Shown here: positions 20,068 through 28,794 of the stretch, one piece after another
Layout of the letters: each line of letters opens with the position of its first letter
Position numbering within the stretch: position 1 is the first letter of the stretch
Assembly: GCA_003609755.1 (NCBI GenBank)
Contig: AP017991.1
Coordinates: 186,001-250,000 of the forward strand
DNA length: 64,000 bases
Source: Planktothrix agardhii NIES-204
GTDB taxonomy: Bacteria > Cyanobacteriota > Cyanobacteriia > Cyanobacteriales > Microcoleaceae
Direction: 5' to 3'
The notes under the pieces: generated by a model
Told to the model about the DNA's origin: nothing
Seen by the model: only the letters and a program-made list of their open reading frames with translations
Databases searched by the model: none
Translations under genes and position numbers: made by a program

Positions 20068-21825
20068 TTACATCCGTTCTAAGACAGAAATTCCTAACAA
20101 AGATAACCCTAATTTTAAGGTTTTTGCCGTTAAATCACATAATGATAAACGAGAAGTCCGTTGAGGTTCTCTGGCTTTCACGACGTCACATTGCTCGTAA
20201 AACTGATTAAATTTTTGGCTTAATTCAAACAAATATTGACATAAGCGGTTAGGTAATAAATCTTTAGCAACTTCCTCTAAAATATCCTGCAATTGTAATA
20301 AATGTTTAGCCAAAACCACTTCTTCATCTGCTTCTAAAACCAGTTGAATATCTGTTTCTAACTTTTGCCAATCAATATTTCCCTTACGACTAATTCCTTG
20401 AATTCTTACATAGGCATAGAGCATATAGGGAGCCGTATTTCCTTGTAATGATAACATTTTATCAAAACTAAAAATATAATCACTGGTGCGATTTTGGCTT
20501 AAATCTGCATATTTGACCGCACTTAAACCCACTATCTCTGCAACATGATCAATAAACTCTTGGGTTTCGGTGCGTCCTTCAGCTTTGATGCGGGTTTCTA
20601 AATCTTTTTTAGCATAATTAACCGCCTCATCTAATAATTCCCTTAAACGCACGGTTTCCCCAGAACGAGTTTTTAATTTTTTTCCATCTTCTCCTTTCAC
20701 AACTCCAAAAGCAACATGAACTAATTCGACATTTTCCGGTATCCAACTCGCCCGTTTTGCTACTTGCCAAAACTGCATAAAATGGTTAGATTGTCCAGCA
20801 TCAGTAACATAAATAATTCGAGTCGCTTTCTCGGTTTCAATCCGATGTCTTAACGCGGCTAAATCCGTTGTAGCATAATTATAACCACCATCGGTTTTCT
20901 GCACAATTAAGGGTAAAGGTTCTCCTTCTTTGTTAGTAAAACCTTCTAAAAACACACATTTTGCTCCTTGATTTTCGACTAATAATCCGATTTTATCTAA
21001 TTCTTCAACAATTTGGGGTAAAAATTGATTATAAAAAGATTCTCCTCTTTCAGTTAATTTAATCCCCAAATCATCATAAATTAACTGAAATTCCCGCCGA
21101 GATTGTTCACATAATAATTGCCACGCCCGACGGCTATCTTCTGCCCCTGCTTGTAGGCGTACAACTTCTTGGCGGGAGGTTTCTTTAAAGGTTTCATCCT
21201 GATCAAATCTAACTTTTGCTTGCCGATAAAATTCTACTAAATCCCCTAAATCGAGCGCATTTGCAGTGGTTAAAGCATCGGGATAAACTTCTTTTAAATA
21301 GGTAATTAACATTCCAAATTGAGTTCCCCAGTCCCCAACATGGTTCAGACGTAAAACCTCATGTCCTTGAAATTCTAAAACCCTAGCAATACTATCTCCA
21401 ATAATCGTAGACCTTAGATGTCCGACGTGCATTTCTTTAGCAATATTTGGACTAGAAAAATCTACAATCATTTTTTGGTTAGGGTTAACTTTAGGAATAT
21501 TTAACCGTTCATCCCCTAACATTTTTTGGAGTTGGATTTGTAAATAGTCTGTTTTCAAGCGTAAATTAATAAAACCAGGGCCAGCAATTTCCGGAGTTTC
21601 GCAAATTTCATCAATAATTAAATTGTCTATAATTTGAGTTGCGATCGCTCTAGGATTACTTTTTAAAGGTTTAGTTAAAGACATCGCCAAATTACATTGA
21701 TAATCACCAAATTTAGGATTAGTTGATGCAACTACCATCGGATCAATTGTGGCAAAATCTTCACCAAAGGCAGCTACTAACGCTTGATTAAATTTAATCT
21801 TGAGAAGTTCTACTGTAGATGTCAT
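20068..21825 (-). CDS. argS: Arginyl-tRNA synthetase
   Basis: 585 residues, a normal length. The N-terminal Arg-tRNA-synthetase domain is followed by the class I catalytic core with [17 protein letters not shown], in which HVGH is the HIGH box. KMSKS is not canonical ([10 protein letters not shown]), as is usual in ArgRS. The C-terminal DALR anticodon-binding domain begins near residue 465 and ends in the typical [11 protein letters not shown]. It charges tRNA-Arg in the cytoplasm. The start ATG at 21825 has no competing upstream start. Confidence 0.97.
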   Translation of the reverse strand: MTSTVELLKIKFNQALVAAFGEDFATIDPMVVASTNPKFGDYQCNLAMSLTKPLKSNPRAIATQIIDNLIIDEICETPEIAGPGFINLRLKTDYLQIQLQKMLGDERLNIPKVNPNQKMIVDFSSPNIAKEMHVGHLRSTIIGDSIARVLEFQGHEVLRLNHVGDWGTQFGMLITYLKEVYPDALTTANALDLGDLVEFYRQAKVRFDQDETFKETSRQEVVRLQAGAEDSRRAWQLLCEQSRREFQLIYDDLGIKLTERGESFYNQFLPQIVEELDKIGLLVENQGAKCVFLEGFTNKEGEPLPLIVQKTDGGYNYATTDLAALRHRIETEKATRIIYVTDAGQSNHFMQFWQVAKRASWIPENVELVHVAFGVVKGEDGKKLKTRSGETVRLRELLDEAVNYAKKDLETRIKAEGRTETQEFIDHVAEIVGLSAVKYADLSQNRTSDYIFSFDKMLSLQGNTAPYMLYAYVRIQGISRKGNIDWQKLETDIQLVLEADEEVVLAKHLLQLQDILEEVAKDLLPNRLCQYLFELSQKFNQFYEQCDVVKAREPQRTSRLSLCDLTAKTLKLGLSLLGISVLERM

Positions 21826-22035
21826 GATTAACGCTTTCGGTTTAAGGCTTAATTTAAGGATATCCTTGCCTATTGTACCTTAAAGAGAGTTGATTCTATC
21901 AAAAAACTAGAGTTTGAGGAATTTGTCAACTTCAGTCCTCCTTAAACTAAAATTACAGACTTAATTAATATAAGGCTGATAAAGGTGCATTCCTTGGGAA
22001 TATATTCGTTGTTCTCTGGTTAGCTTAAATTAGAA

Positions 22036-22404
22036 CTATCTAATACCGACTTGTGCTAAAATCTGAAACAGAATTGAATTAATAAAACTCAGGGCTAAAG
22101 CTCCAATTATAGCACTCCAAACTCCCCAACGTAAACGAAATCCTTCCACCAGTTTAGCCGCTAAAGCAAACATAGCCACGTTGAGAATAAACGAAACAAA
22201 AGATCCGGCAAAAATTAAAGTCGCTGGAGCTATAATTAAGGCTAAAATTGGACGAATTAAAGCATTAACAATTCCAAAAACCGCCGCCGAAATTAGGGCT
22301 TTTTTGAAATCCTCAATTTCAACTCCAGTAAATTGACTCAGTAAAGCAATCAAATATAAGCTGACGGCTGTTACTAACCAAGCGATTAACAAACTAACCA
22401 ACAT
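22036..22404 (-). CDS. YvlD/phage-holin-4-like small membrane protein
   Basis: 122 residues with four hydrophobic segments (about 3-24, 38-55, 57-80 and 92-115). It matches the Phage_holin_4_2 / YvlD family: FGIVNALIRPILALI and FVSFILNVAMFALAAKLVEGF. Despite the Pfam name, these are ordinary chromosomal membrane proteins and no phage genes are nearby. Function is unknown. It lies downstream of ychF on the same strand across 151 bases containing a hairpin. Confidence 0.82.
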   Translation of the reverse strand: MLVSLLIAWLVTAVSLYLIALLSQFTGVEIEDFKKALISAAVFGIVNALIRPILALIIAPATLIFAGSFVSFILNVAMFALAAKLVEGFRLRWGVWSAIIGALALSFINSILFQILAQVGIR

Positions 22405-22516
22405 TTTGAGAACTCCAATATTTCTATAACGCCTAATTTTAACCCTAATTCATCACAATCTGAAGATAAAATTATAAAATCTTTATTTTTCCTTAATAAA
22501 ATTTAAGATAAATTCA

Positions 22517-22541
22517 CCCCGCACCTGCTACCAGTACGGGG
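22517..22541 (-). terminator. Hairpin after ychF, probable weak terminator
   Basis: On the minus strand CCCCGTAC pairs with GTGCGGGG (one wobble) around a 9-base loop, just past the ychF stop. The T-run that follows is weak, so termination efficiency is uncertain. Confidence 0.45.
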
Positions 22542-22555
22542 TTTACCGTCAGAAA

Positions 22556-23647
22556 TTAAACATTAAATCGGAATAATAGCACATCTCCTTCTTGGACAAT
22601 ATACTCTTTCCCTTCACTGCGAACTAATCCTTTTTCCTTCGCAGCATTCATCGAACCAGTCGCCACTAAATCCTTATACGCCACCGTTTCCGCTCGAATA
22701 AATCCCCGTTCAAAATCAGAGTGAATCACTCCGGCGGCTTGGGGTGCAGACATTCCGGCTTTAATTGTCCAGGCGCGGGTTTCTTTCGGGCCAGTGGTTA
22801 AATAGGTGCGTAATCCTAATAATTCATAAGTGGCTCTAATTAAGGATTTTAAACCTCCTTCTTCTACTCCCAAAGAAGCCAAAAAGTCAGCCCGTTCTTC
22901 TTCCGACAAATCCACTAATTCCGATTCTACCTGTGCCGAAATAATCACTACTTGAGCATTATCAATTTTTGCCACTTCCCGGACTTTTTCAACTTGGGCA
23001 TTTCCTGTTGCTAAATCATCTTCTGAGACGTTTGTTGCATAAATTACAGATTTTTGAGTGACTAAACCCAACCCTTTTACTGCTTCTAGTTCTTCTTCAG
23101 TTAATATTGCTTGACGGGCGGGTTTTCCTTCATTTAATAAAACTGCAATTTTTTCTAAAGCGGTGACTTCAAATTGCGCTTCTTTGCTGGTTTTGGCTTG
23201 TTTGCGGGCGCGGTCGATGCGTCGTTCAACTTGAGATAAATCTGATAAGGCTAATTCTAAATTAATAATATCAATATCTCGCAAGGGATCAATTGAACCC
23301 GAAACGTGAATAATATCATCATCTTCAAAACAGCGAACGACATGAACAATGGCATCTACTTCTCGAATATGGGATAAAAATTGATTCCCTAACCCTTCTC
23401 CTTGACTCGCCCCTTTGACTAATCCAGCAATGTCTACAAATTCAATTCGAGTGGGGATAATTTGTTCAGACTTGGAGATTTTTGCTAATACATTTAACCG
23501 TTCATCGGGAACTCCGACAACGCCGACATTCGGTTCAATAGTACAAAAGGGAAAGTTCGCCGCCGTCGCCTTAGCATTGGCAACTAAAGCGTTAAATAAT
23601 GTCGATTTACCAACGTTGGGAAGTCCAACAATTCCGGCTCTTAGCAT
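22556..23647 (-). CDS. ychF: Redox-regulated ATPase YchF (Obg family)
   Basis: 363 residues, the standard length. G1 GLPNVGKST is close to the N terminus, G3 is DIAGLVKGASQGEGLGNQFL, and the non-guanine NVSE replaces NKxD at G4, explaining ATP preference. The C-terminal TGS domain (LRTYLTTGPKETRAWTI...EGDVLLFRFNV) is complete. YchF binds ribosomes and is involved in stress responses. The ATG at 23647 directly precedes the P-loop. Confidence 0.96.
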   Translation of the reverse strand: MLRAGIVGLPNVGKSTLFNALVANAKATAANFPFCTIEPNVGVVGVPDERLNVLAKISKSEQIIPTRIEFVDIAGLVKGASQGEGLGNQFLSHIREVDAIVHVVRCFEDDDIIHVSGSIDPLRDIDIINLELALSDLSQVERRIDRARKQAKTSKEAQFEVTALEKIAVLLNEGKPARQAILTEEELEAVKGLGLVTQKSVIYATNVSEDDLATGNAQVEKVREVAKIDNAQVVIISAQVESELVDLSEEERADFLASLGVEEGGLKSLIRATYELLGLRTYLTTGPKETRAWTIKAGMSAPQAAGVIHSDFERGFIRAETVAYKDLVATGSMNAAKEKGLVRSEGKEYIVQEGDVLLFRFNV

Positions 23648-23790
23648 GGGTTCGATGGTTGAGTTAAACGTTCAATAGACTATCAATTTATGATTATAAA
23701 CCTTCTGGGGACGAATTCAACAAAGCTGTATCTAAATTTAAAGAAGTTTCATCTTTAACTTGTTTCATTATTAAGATAAAATGAATGTAC

Positions 23791-23994
23791 TGTATGTGCA
23801 TTGTTTACCACAAAGACACAAAGACACGAAGAAAGAAAGAAGAATAATTAATGGGATATGGGTTGTGGAAATGGTATGGTTTAATCATAACATAGAAAAC
23901 CCTCATCAGTCCCTTGCCTGACTAAAAACTACTATCAACTTAGAATGACTCTTTTATCGGTTCCTTTGTGTCTTTGTGGTTACTTCTACATACA
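23791..23994. mobile_element. MITE-like element with 17-bp perfect terminal-type inverted repeats
   Basis: ACCACAAAGACACAAAG at 23807-23823 is the exact inverse of 23964-23980, and the outer TGTATGT (23791-23797) matches ACATACA (23988-23994). The arms enclose about 140 bases with no coding frame. It is a non-autonomous inverted-repeat element ending 11 bases before the DNA methyltransferase ATG, so it must contain or replace that gene's promoter region. Confidence 0.65.
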
Positions 23995-24005
23995 ATAGTT
24001 AAAAT

Positions 24006-25079
24006 ATGGATAATTCTCTTAAAATAGCAGATTTATTTTCTGGAATCGGTGGGTTAAGATTGGCTTTTGAAAGTGCTGATTATCAATGTGTTTATTCTTG
24101 TGACAAAGATCCCGCTTGTCAATCTGTCTATTTTAATAACTTTGGAGAAAAGCCAGAGGCAGATATTACTAAAATTGATTATAATAATCTTCCTAAATTT
24201 GATGTTTTAACGGCTGGGTTTCCTTGTCAACCCTTTAGCATTTGTGGAAAACGCCAAGGGTTTGAGGATACTAGAGGAACCCTATTTTTTCATATTTGTG
24301 AAATTATAGAAGTTCATCATCCTAGGGTTGTTGTTTTGGAAAATGTTAAACATTTGTTACATCATGATCAGGGAAAAACCCTCAAGACTATTTTATATTC
24401 TTTAGAAGATTTAGGCTATGCTGTTGATTATAAATTATTGAATGCTAAAGACTTTGGACTTCCGCAAAATCGAGAGCGAGTAATTATTGTAGCTTGCAAA
24501 GATAAAAAATTTTATTTCTCAAAATTGCAGAGGGTTTATCCTATTCCTAAATTAAGAGATTTTTTAGATCACAAGGGAAAATTTGAATACTTAAACCCGG
24601 AAGAATATACACTTATCGAGGGTTACAAACAGCAGTTATCGGGTCTGATTTTTGTGGGATATCGTAATAAGAATATCTGGAAAAAAGGGATTAGACCCAA
24701 CACAGAACATTTATCTAGGGTACATCACCAACCAAATCGAATTTACTCCATTGATGGAGTCCATCCCACCATTCCATCCCAGGAAACATCGGGACGTTTC
24801 TTTATTTATATTCCCGAGGAAAATCGAGTTCGTAAGTTAACTATCCAAGAATGTTATAGAATTATGGGGTTTCCTGATACGTTTAAACTCCATCCCAATT
24901 TGGGAGAATGTTATAAACAAATTGGAAATTCTGTTTGTATTCCTCTATTTCAAGAACTGGCAATACAGATTAGAGAGCAAATTTTTGGTTATTCTGATCA
25001 TCAGCATTTATCTGAATGGACGGTCAAACAATCAATTAAAGAACCTATTCAACTTAAAATACCAGGACTTTTTGAATAA
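24006..25079 (+). CDS. DNA (cytosine-5) methyltransferase of a type II R-M system
   Basis: 357 residues with all principal C5-methyltransferase motifs: I DLFSGIGGLRLAF (9-21), IV GFPCQPFS with catalytic Cys74, VI ENV (112-114), VIII QNRERVIIV (154-162) and X GNSVCIPLFQELA near the C terminus. The target-recognition region between VIII and X is about 110 residues and cannot be read for specificity. It protects host DNA at the site cut by the next gene. It is only 2 bases from the restriction endonuclease gene. The promoter region is occupied by a MITE-like element. Confidence 0.95.
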   Translation: MDNSLKIADLFSGIGGLRLAFESADYQCVYSCDKDPACQSVYFNNFGEKPEADITKIDYNNLPKFDVLTAGFPCQPFSICGKRQGFEDTRGTLFFHICEIIEVHHPRVVVLENVKHLLHHDQGKTLKTILYSLEDLGYAVDYKLLNAKDFGLPQNRERVIIVACKDKKFYFSKLQRVYPIPKLRDFLDHKGKFEYLNPEEYTLIEGYKQQLSGLIFVGYRNKNIWKKGIRPNTEHLSRVHHQPNRIYSIDGVHPTIPSQETSGRFFIYIPEENRVRKLTIQECYRIMGFPDTFKLHPNLGECYKQIGNSVCIPLFQELAIQIREQIFGYSDHQHLSEWTVKQSIKEPIQLKIPGLFE

Positions 25080-25081
25080 AT

Positions 25082-26185
25082 ATGAATTACAAAGAAAAAC
25101 TGTTAGAAATCTACAATAACGCTATTTCAATTATTGATATTGAAAATGAAATTCCTGAACAGGATAAAAACTCTATTTTAGAAATAGGCTCTAAGTGTAA
25201 GAGTCAGAAAGGAGTTTATACAGTTCTTATTACATTACTGATCTATAAGATTTTGAACCCTCAACAAGATATTAGGTATCATCAATCTAATATGCCTAGT
25301 GGTTTTTCTGGTCGAGTTATAGATACACAATATATTACACCAACCCTAAAACAATTAGGTCTTCCTGCAATGGCTGAAAGTGGTTGGTTAACCCGTTCTC
25401 TTGAACAGCCTTATCCTTATACCTTAAACTATGAGGGGAAAATCAATGATAAAAATGTTAAAAAAGCGTTTTTATCTATTATTGATTATGTTCAAAACAA
25501 CCCCGAAAAAGCAGAAATTTGTTTAAGGTTATTGATGAATCAGGTTATAGAAATTACCAAGGCAAATCAAATTAACATTGTTAAACTATCTAATCCTGAC
25601 AAGATTGATATTAAGACTCTGATCAATTGCCTGGATCAACATTTTAACTTTGACTATGAAACTCGTGGAGGTTCTAAACTTCCTGTCATTGCTTTTTATG
25701 CAATTTATAGTTGTTTAGTTACTGAAATTGAGAGATATAAATCCTGTACTCTCAAAATTTTGGCAAGCCATACGGCATCTGATCTGACATCTAAAAGTGC
25801 AGGAGATATTGAACTATTTGATAAAACAGGTAATTTATTTGAAGCGGTAGAAATTAAACACGGAAAGGAAATTGATCTTAACATGATTCATATAGCTAAA
25901 GAAAAGATTATTAAATATAATCCTCAAAGATATTTTATATTTGCGTCCAAAGATATTAAAGAATCAGAATCTAATCTGATTGAGATAGAAATAAAAAAAA
26001 TAGCAGAAACTCATGGTTGTCAGATTATTTTAAATGGGATTATTCCTACTCTCAAATATTATTTTAGACTAATTATGTCTTTAGAAAAATTTATTGATGA
26101 GTATTCAAAGCTTATTGAGTTAGATCAGGAAATTCAGACAATTCATAAAACTAAATGGAATCAAATTTTATCCAAATTTAATTAA
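25082..26185 (+). CDS. Type II restriction endonuclease, partner of the C5 methyltransferase
   Basis: 367 residues, starting 2 bases after the methyltransferase stop, a tight R-M operon. The region GDIELFDKTGNLFEAVEIKHGK (about residues 240-262) has the D...ExK arrangement of PD-(D/E)XK nucleases. The N-terminal half includes FSGRVIDTQYITP and AMAESGWLTRSLEQPYPY, which I associate with SacI-family endonucleases. That identity is from memory and only moderate, and the recognition site cannot be deduced. The gene ends 16 bases before the convergent cbiO stop. Low GC content relative to the photosynthesis genes is compatible with horizontal acquisition. Confidence 0.78.
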   Translation: MNYKEKLLEIYNNAISIIDIENEIPEQDKNSILEIGSKCKSQKGVYTVLITLLIYKILNPQQDIRYHQSNMPSGFSGRVIDTQYITPTLKQLGLPAMAESGWLTRSLEQPYPYTLNYEGKINDKNVKKAFLSIIDYVQNNPEKAEICLRLLMNQVIEITKANQINIVKLSNPDKIDIKTLINCLDQHFNFDYETRGGSKLPVIAFYAIYSCLVTEIERYKSCTLKILASHTASDLTSKSAGDIELFDKTGNLFEAVEIKHGKEIDLNMIHIAKEKIIKYNPQRYFIFASKDIKESESNLIEIEIKKIAETHGCQIILNGIIPTLKYYFRLIMSLEKFIDEYSKLIELDQEIQTIHKTKWNQILSKFN

Positions 26186-26201
26186 AATCCAGATATATCT
26201 G

Positions 26202-26939
26202 TTACCAATTAGGAGGTAAACCGTATAATTCTAACATTTCTTCATCTTGTAATAATTCATGAGTCGGACGCTCTACGACAATTTTTCCGTCAGCTAAAAT
26301 TAAGGATTTATGGGTAGTTTTTTTAATCCAATTCAGATCATGGGAAGCAACTAATATTACTTCTAAGGGTAACTCAGATAATATGGTAGCTAATTTTTTA
26401 CGCCAAGCGGGATCTAAACCGTTTGTTGGTTCATCTAAGATTAAAATACTGGGTTCTAAGACTAAAATTGATGCTAATGCAGCTAGGCGTTTTTGTCCTC
26501 CTGATAATTCATGGGAGGAGCGATTTTCATAATAGATTAACCCGAATTGAGATAAAACCAATCTTGCTTTTTCTTTTGCTTCTATCAGAGGCATTCCATA
26601 GTTAAGCAAACCAAACATCACATCTTCTAAAATAGTTGGCATAAATAATTGATCATCAGGATTTTGAAAAGCAAATCCTACCTGAAGACGAATATCAGAA
26701 AGATTTTTAGATTCTAAACTAATACCATTAATGAAAATCTGACCAGATTTGGGCAATTTTAAACCGATTAAGTTTTCTAATAAAGTGCTTTTACCCGCAC
26801 CTGTAGCTCCCATTAAAGCCACTCTTTCACCGGAATTTATGGTAAAAGAGATATTTTGCAATATAGGCTCTTGTCGGGCATATCCAAATATTAAATCTTG
26901 GACAATTAGGGTTTTTTCAGAACTATTAATTTTTGACAT
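26202..26939 (-). CDS. cbiO: Energy-coupling factor ATPase CbiO (cobalt/nickel transport)
   Basis: 245 residues: Walker A GATGAGKST, Q-loop FAFQNPDDQLFMPT, signature LSGGQKRLAALA, Walker B ILILDEPTNGLDP and the H-loop ASHD. The QNPDDQL form of the Q-loop is typical of ECF ATPases. It powers metal uptake with the membrane proteins encoded just upstream. It overlaps the end of cbiQ by 14 bases, so the two are translationally coupled. Confidence 0.93.
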   Translation of the reverse strand: MSKINSSEKTLIVQDLIFGYARQEPILQNISFTINSGERVALMGATGAGKSTLLENLIGLKLPKSGQIFINGISLESKNLSDIRLQVGFAFQNPDDQLFMPTILEDVMFGLLNYGMPLIEAKEKARLVLSQFGLIYYENRSSHELSGGQKRLAALASILVLEPSILILDEPTNGLDPAWRKKLATILSELPLEVILVASHDLNWIKKTTHKSLILADGKIVVERPTHELLQDEEMLELYGLPPNW

Positions 26940-27582
26940 AGGAAAAAAATGTTAATAAACTAGCGATAGTGCCAACAATAATTAGGGCAAAATTATCTCT
27001 GGGTGTTGATAGAGATTCTACGGGTAATTTACCTTGATAACCTCGCAAAATCATGGCATTATAAACTCGTTCAGATCGATCTAAACTGCGTAAATAAAGA
27101 GAACCGATCATGGCGGCACTTGTATAACGTAACCAACCGGAATAACCAGATAAACCTCGCAATTTTGCCGATTGTTGCATTTGACGAACTTCTGAGATTA
27201 ATATTTCTAAATATTGCCCAGTTAATAAGATAATTTCTTGAAAAGTTGCGGGAATTGGTAAACCTTTTAATGCAATTCCTAAACTATGGGATGGTAAGGT
27301 GATTAGAAAACTATTCATTATTAGTAAACAGACCAGGGAACGACTTACCATAAAACTGGCTTTTTCATATCCCATGGGTAAGGCTAATAATGAAAGGAAG
27401 ATTAATTCCGCCCCTAATAGTTTTGAGATGATTTTTAGGGGCGGTTTTAAAAGAATTACCCAAAAAAATGCGATCGCGCTATAGTAGGCTAAGGCCCACC
27501 ATACAGATGTTTTGAGTAAGGCAATTCCGATTACCAGGATCAGAGAAACCCGTAATTTAAACGGGATAGAAAGTTGAATCAT
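26926..27582 (-). CDS. cbiQ: ECF transporter transmembrane protein CbiQ
   Basis: 218 residues from the ATG at 27582, only 7 bases after the cbiM stop; a longer in-frame start at 27639 would overlap cbiM. It has several hydrophobic segments and the two cytoplasmic coupling motifs of the T-component, here QSAKLRGL and YNAMILRGYQGKLP. It transmits ATP hydrolysis by CbiO to the substrate-binding CbiM. It is the middle gene of the cbiM-cbiQ-cbiO operon. Confidence 0.92.
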   Translation of the reverse strand: MIQLSIPFKLRVSLILVIGIALLKTSVWWALAYYSAIAFFWVILLKPPLKIISKLLGAELIFLSLLALPMGYEKASFMVSRSLVCLLIMNSFLITLPSHSLGIALKGLPIPATFQEIILLTGQYLEILISEVRQMQQSAKLRGLSGYSGWLRYTSAAMIGSLYLRSLDRSERVYNAMILRGYQGKLPVESLSTPRDNFALIIVGTIASLLTFFSYVKN

Positions 27583-27589
27583 TGTTGAA

Positions 27590-28513
27590 TTATAACTGAT
27601 TTGGTTTACCAATTTGGAGAATTCCAAAAGCAACACCAAAACAGATTAAACTTCCGATAATTCCAGAAATGCTAGTGCCAATTTCTCCCCATCCTTTGAT
27701 ACTATAATCAGCGAAAGGTGTGGGAATACTAAACCGCACATTTTCGGCTAATTCAGCAAAACCGTGAATTTCTGCCACCTTTTCTAAACCATCGGGCCAA
27801 GCTGATGCAAATAAGGATAATACCCCGGCAATTAATAACGTACCAATTACTGGAATTAACCATTTATTTAATTGGGGTTGATCTCCGGGTAATAAATCGG
27901 GTCGGACTGTAATTAAATAAGTTAGAATTCCGGCGGTAATTAATCCTTCACCAATTCCAATTAAACTATGAACTCCGATCATTGCTGGTAAAATTATCGC
28001 CGCCTTAGCTGTCCCTGATAAAATTAAATTGATGGAACAAGTGATCGCGGCGGCAATAACACTAATTCCCCCAGCAATACCCGCAGCTAAGGGTAAGCGC
28101 AAACTAGAACCTCCTAATAATTGTTGGAGAATTTGTGTTAAGATCCAACCGACCCAAACTCCCACAATTGCCATGTTAAAAATATTGGCTCCTAAAGCGG
28201 TAATTCCACCATCAGCAAATAAAAAAGCTTGAATAAATAAAACCGTCGCAATGGATACAGAAGCTGCCCAAGGATTTCCTAAAATTACTGCCGCTAAAGT
28301 TCCTCCTAAAAGGTGTCCACTGGTGCCACCAGCTACCGGAAAATTAATCATTTGGGCGGCAAAAATAAACGCGGTTGTTAATCCCATAACTGGCGCGTAT
28401 CGTAACCCTACATTCTCGCGGGTACGCCCCAGACAAACTGCTAAAAATCCGGTGCTGGTAAGACTGGTAACAGTTGCTACTACGGGGGAAATAAATCCAT
28501 CGGGAATGTGCAT
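27590..28513 (-). CDS. cbiM: Cobalt/nickel transporter substrate-binding subunit CbiM with fused CbiN-like PDGLE domain
   Basis: 307 residues. The N terminus MHIPDGF supplies the free amino group and His2 that bind Ni or Co in CbiM/NikM, and GTSGHLLGG carries a second conserved His. About six transmembrane segments follow up to residue 200. After a linker, a second part with a membrane segment at 219-237, WPDGLEKVAE (PDGLE at 240-244) and a final membrane segment corresponds to the CbiN/PDGLE component, so M and N are fused. Co and Ni transporters cannot be separated by eye. It is the first gene of the cbiMQO operon. Confidence 0.92.
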   Translation of the reverse strand: MHIPDGFISPVVATVTSLTSTGFLAVCLGRTRENVGLRYAPVMGLTTAFIFAAQMINFPVAGGTSGHLLGGTLAAVILGNPWAASVSIATVLFIQAFLFADGGITALGANIFNMAIVGVWVGWILTQILQQLLGGSSLRLPLAAGIAGGISVIAAAITCSINLILSGTAKAAIILPAMIGVHSLIGIGEGLITAGILTYLITVRPDLLPGDQPQLNKWLIPVIGTLLIAGVLSLFASAWPDGLEKVAEIHGFAELAENVRFSIPTPFADYSIKGWGEIGTSISGIIGSLICFGVAFGILQIGKPNQL

Positions 28514-28794
28514 AAATTAAGCCCTAATCCTTGAATTGCTGTATGAATGAATTTATCAACATTAATAGTAAATACCTTTTTTCCATAATTTGCAATCCCC
28601 TCTAGGGGTATTGTCAGGAAAAAATAGCAAACAATATCATCTAACTCTTGTATTTACTGACTTTTCCATGAATAAAAATAAAATTTATGTTAGATGAGTG
28701 TATTTATTAGATATATTATAATATAGTAATATTTGGAGTTGAATTTTAGATTGTTAATATTTGCGCTTAAGCGCAACAACAACGGAGTTTTTTC
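28514..28794. promoter_or_regulatory. Divergent promoter region between cbiM and the decarboxylase gene
   Basis: 281 bases, AT-rich. It holds a CCCCT/AGGGG palindrome at 28597-28608, which could be an operator or hairpin for cbiM, and a perfect 16-base palindrome TTGCGCTTAAGCGCAA at 28761-28776, 18 bases before the decarboxylase ATG and related to repeats at 2260 and 53433. No cobalamin-riboswitch B12 box is visible. Confidence 0.4.

Noticed and set aside
22036-22404. Prophage remnant suggested by a holin-family match
   Set aside because: The family is a general YvlD-type membrane protein and no other phage gene is nearby.
28514-28794. Cobalamin riboswitch before cbiM
   Set aside because: No B12 box or recognisable core could be found on the minus strand.
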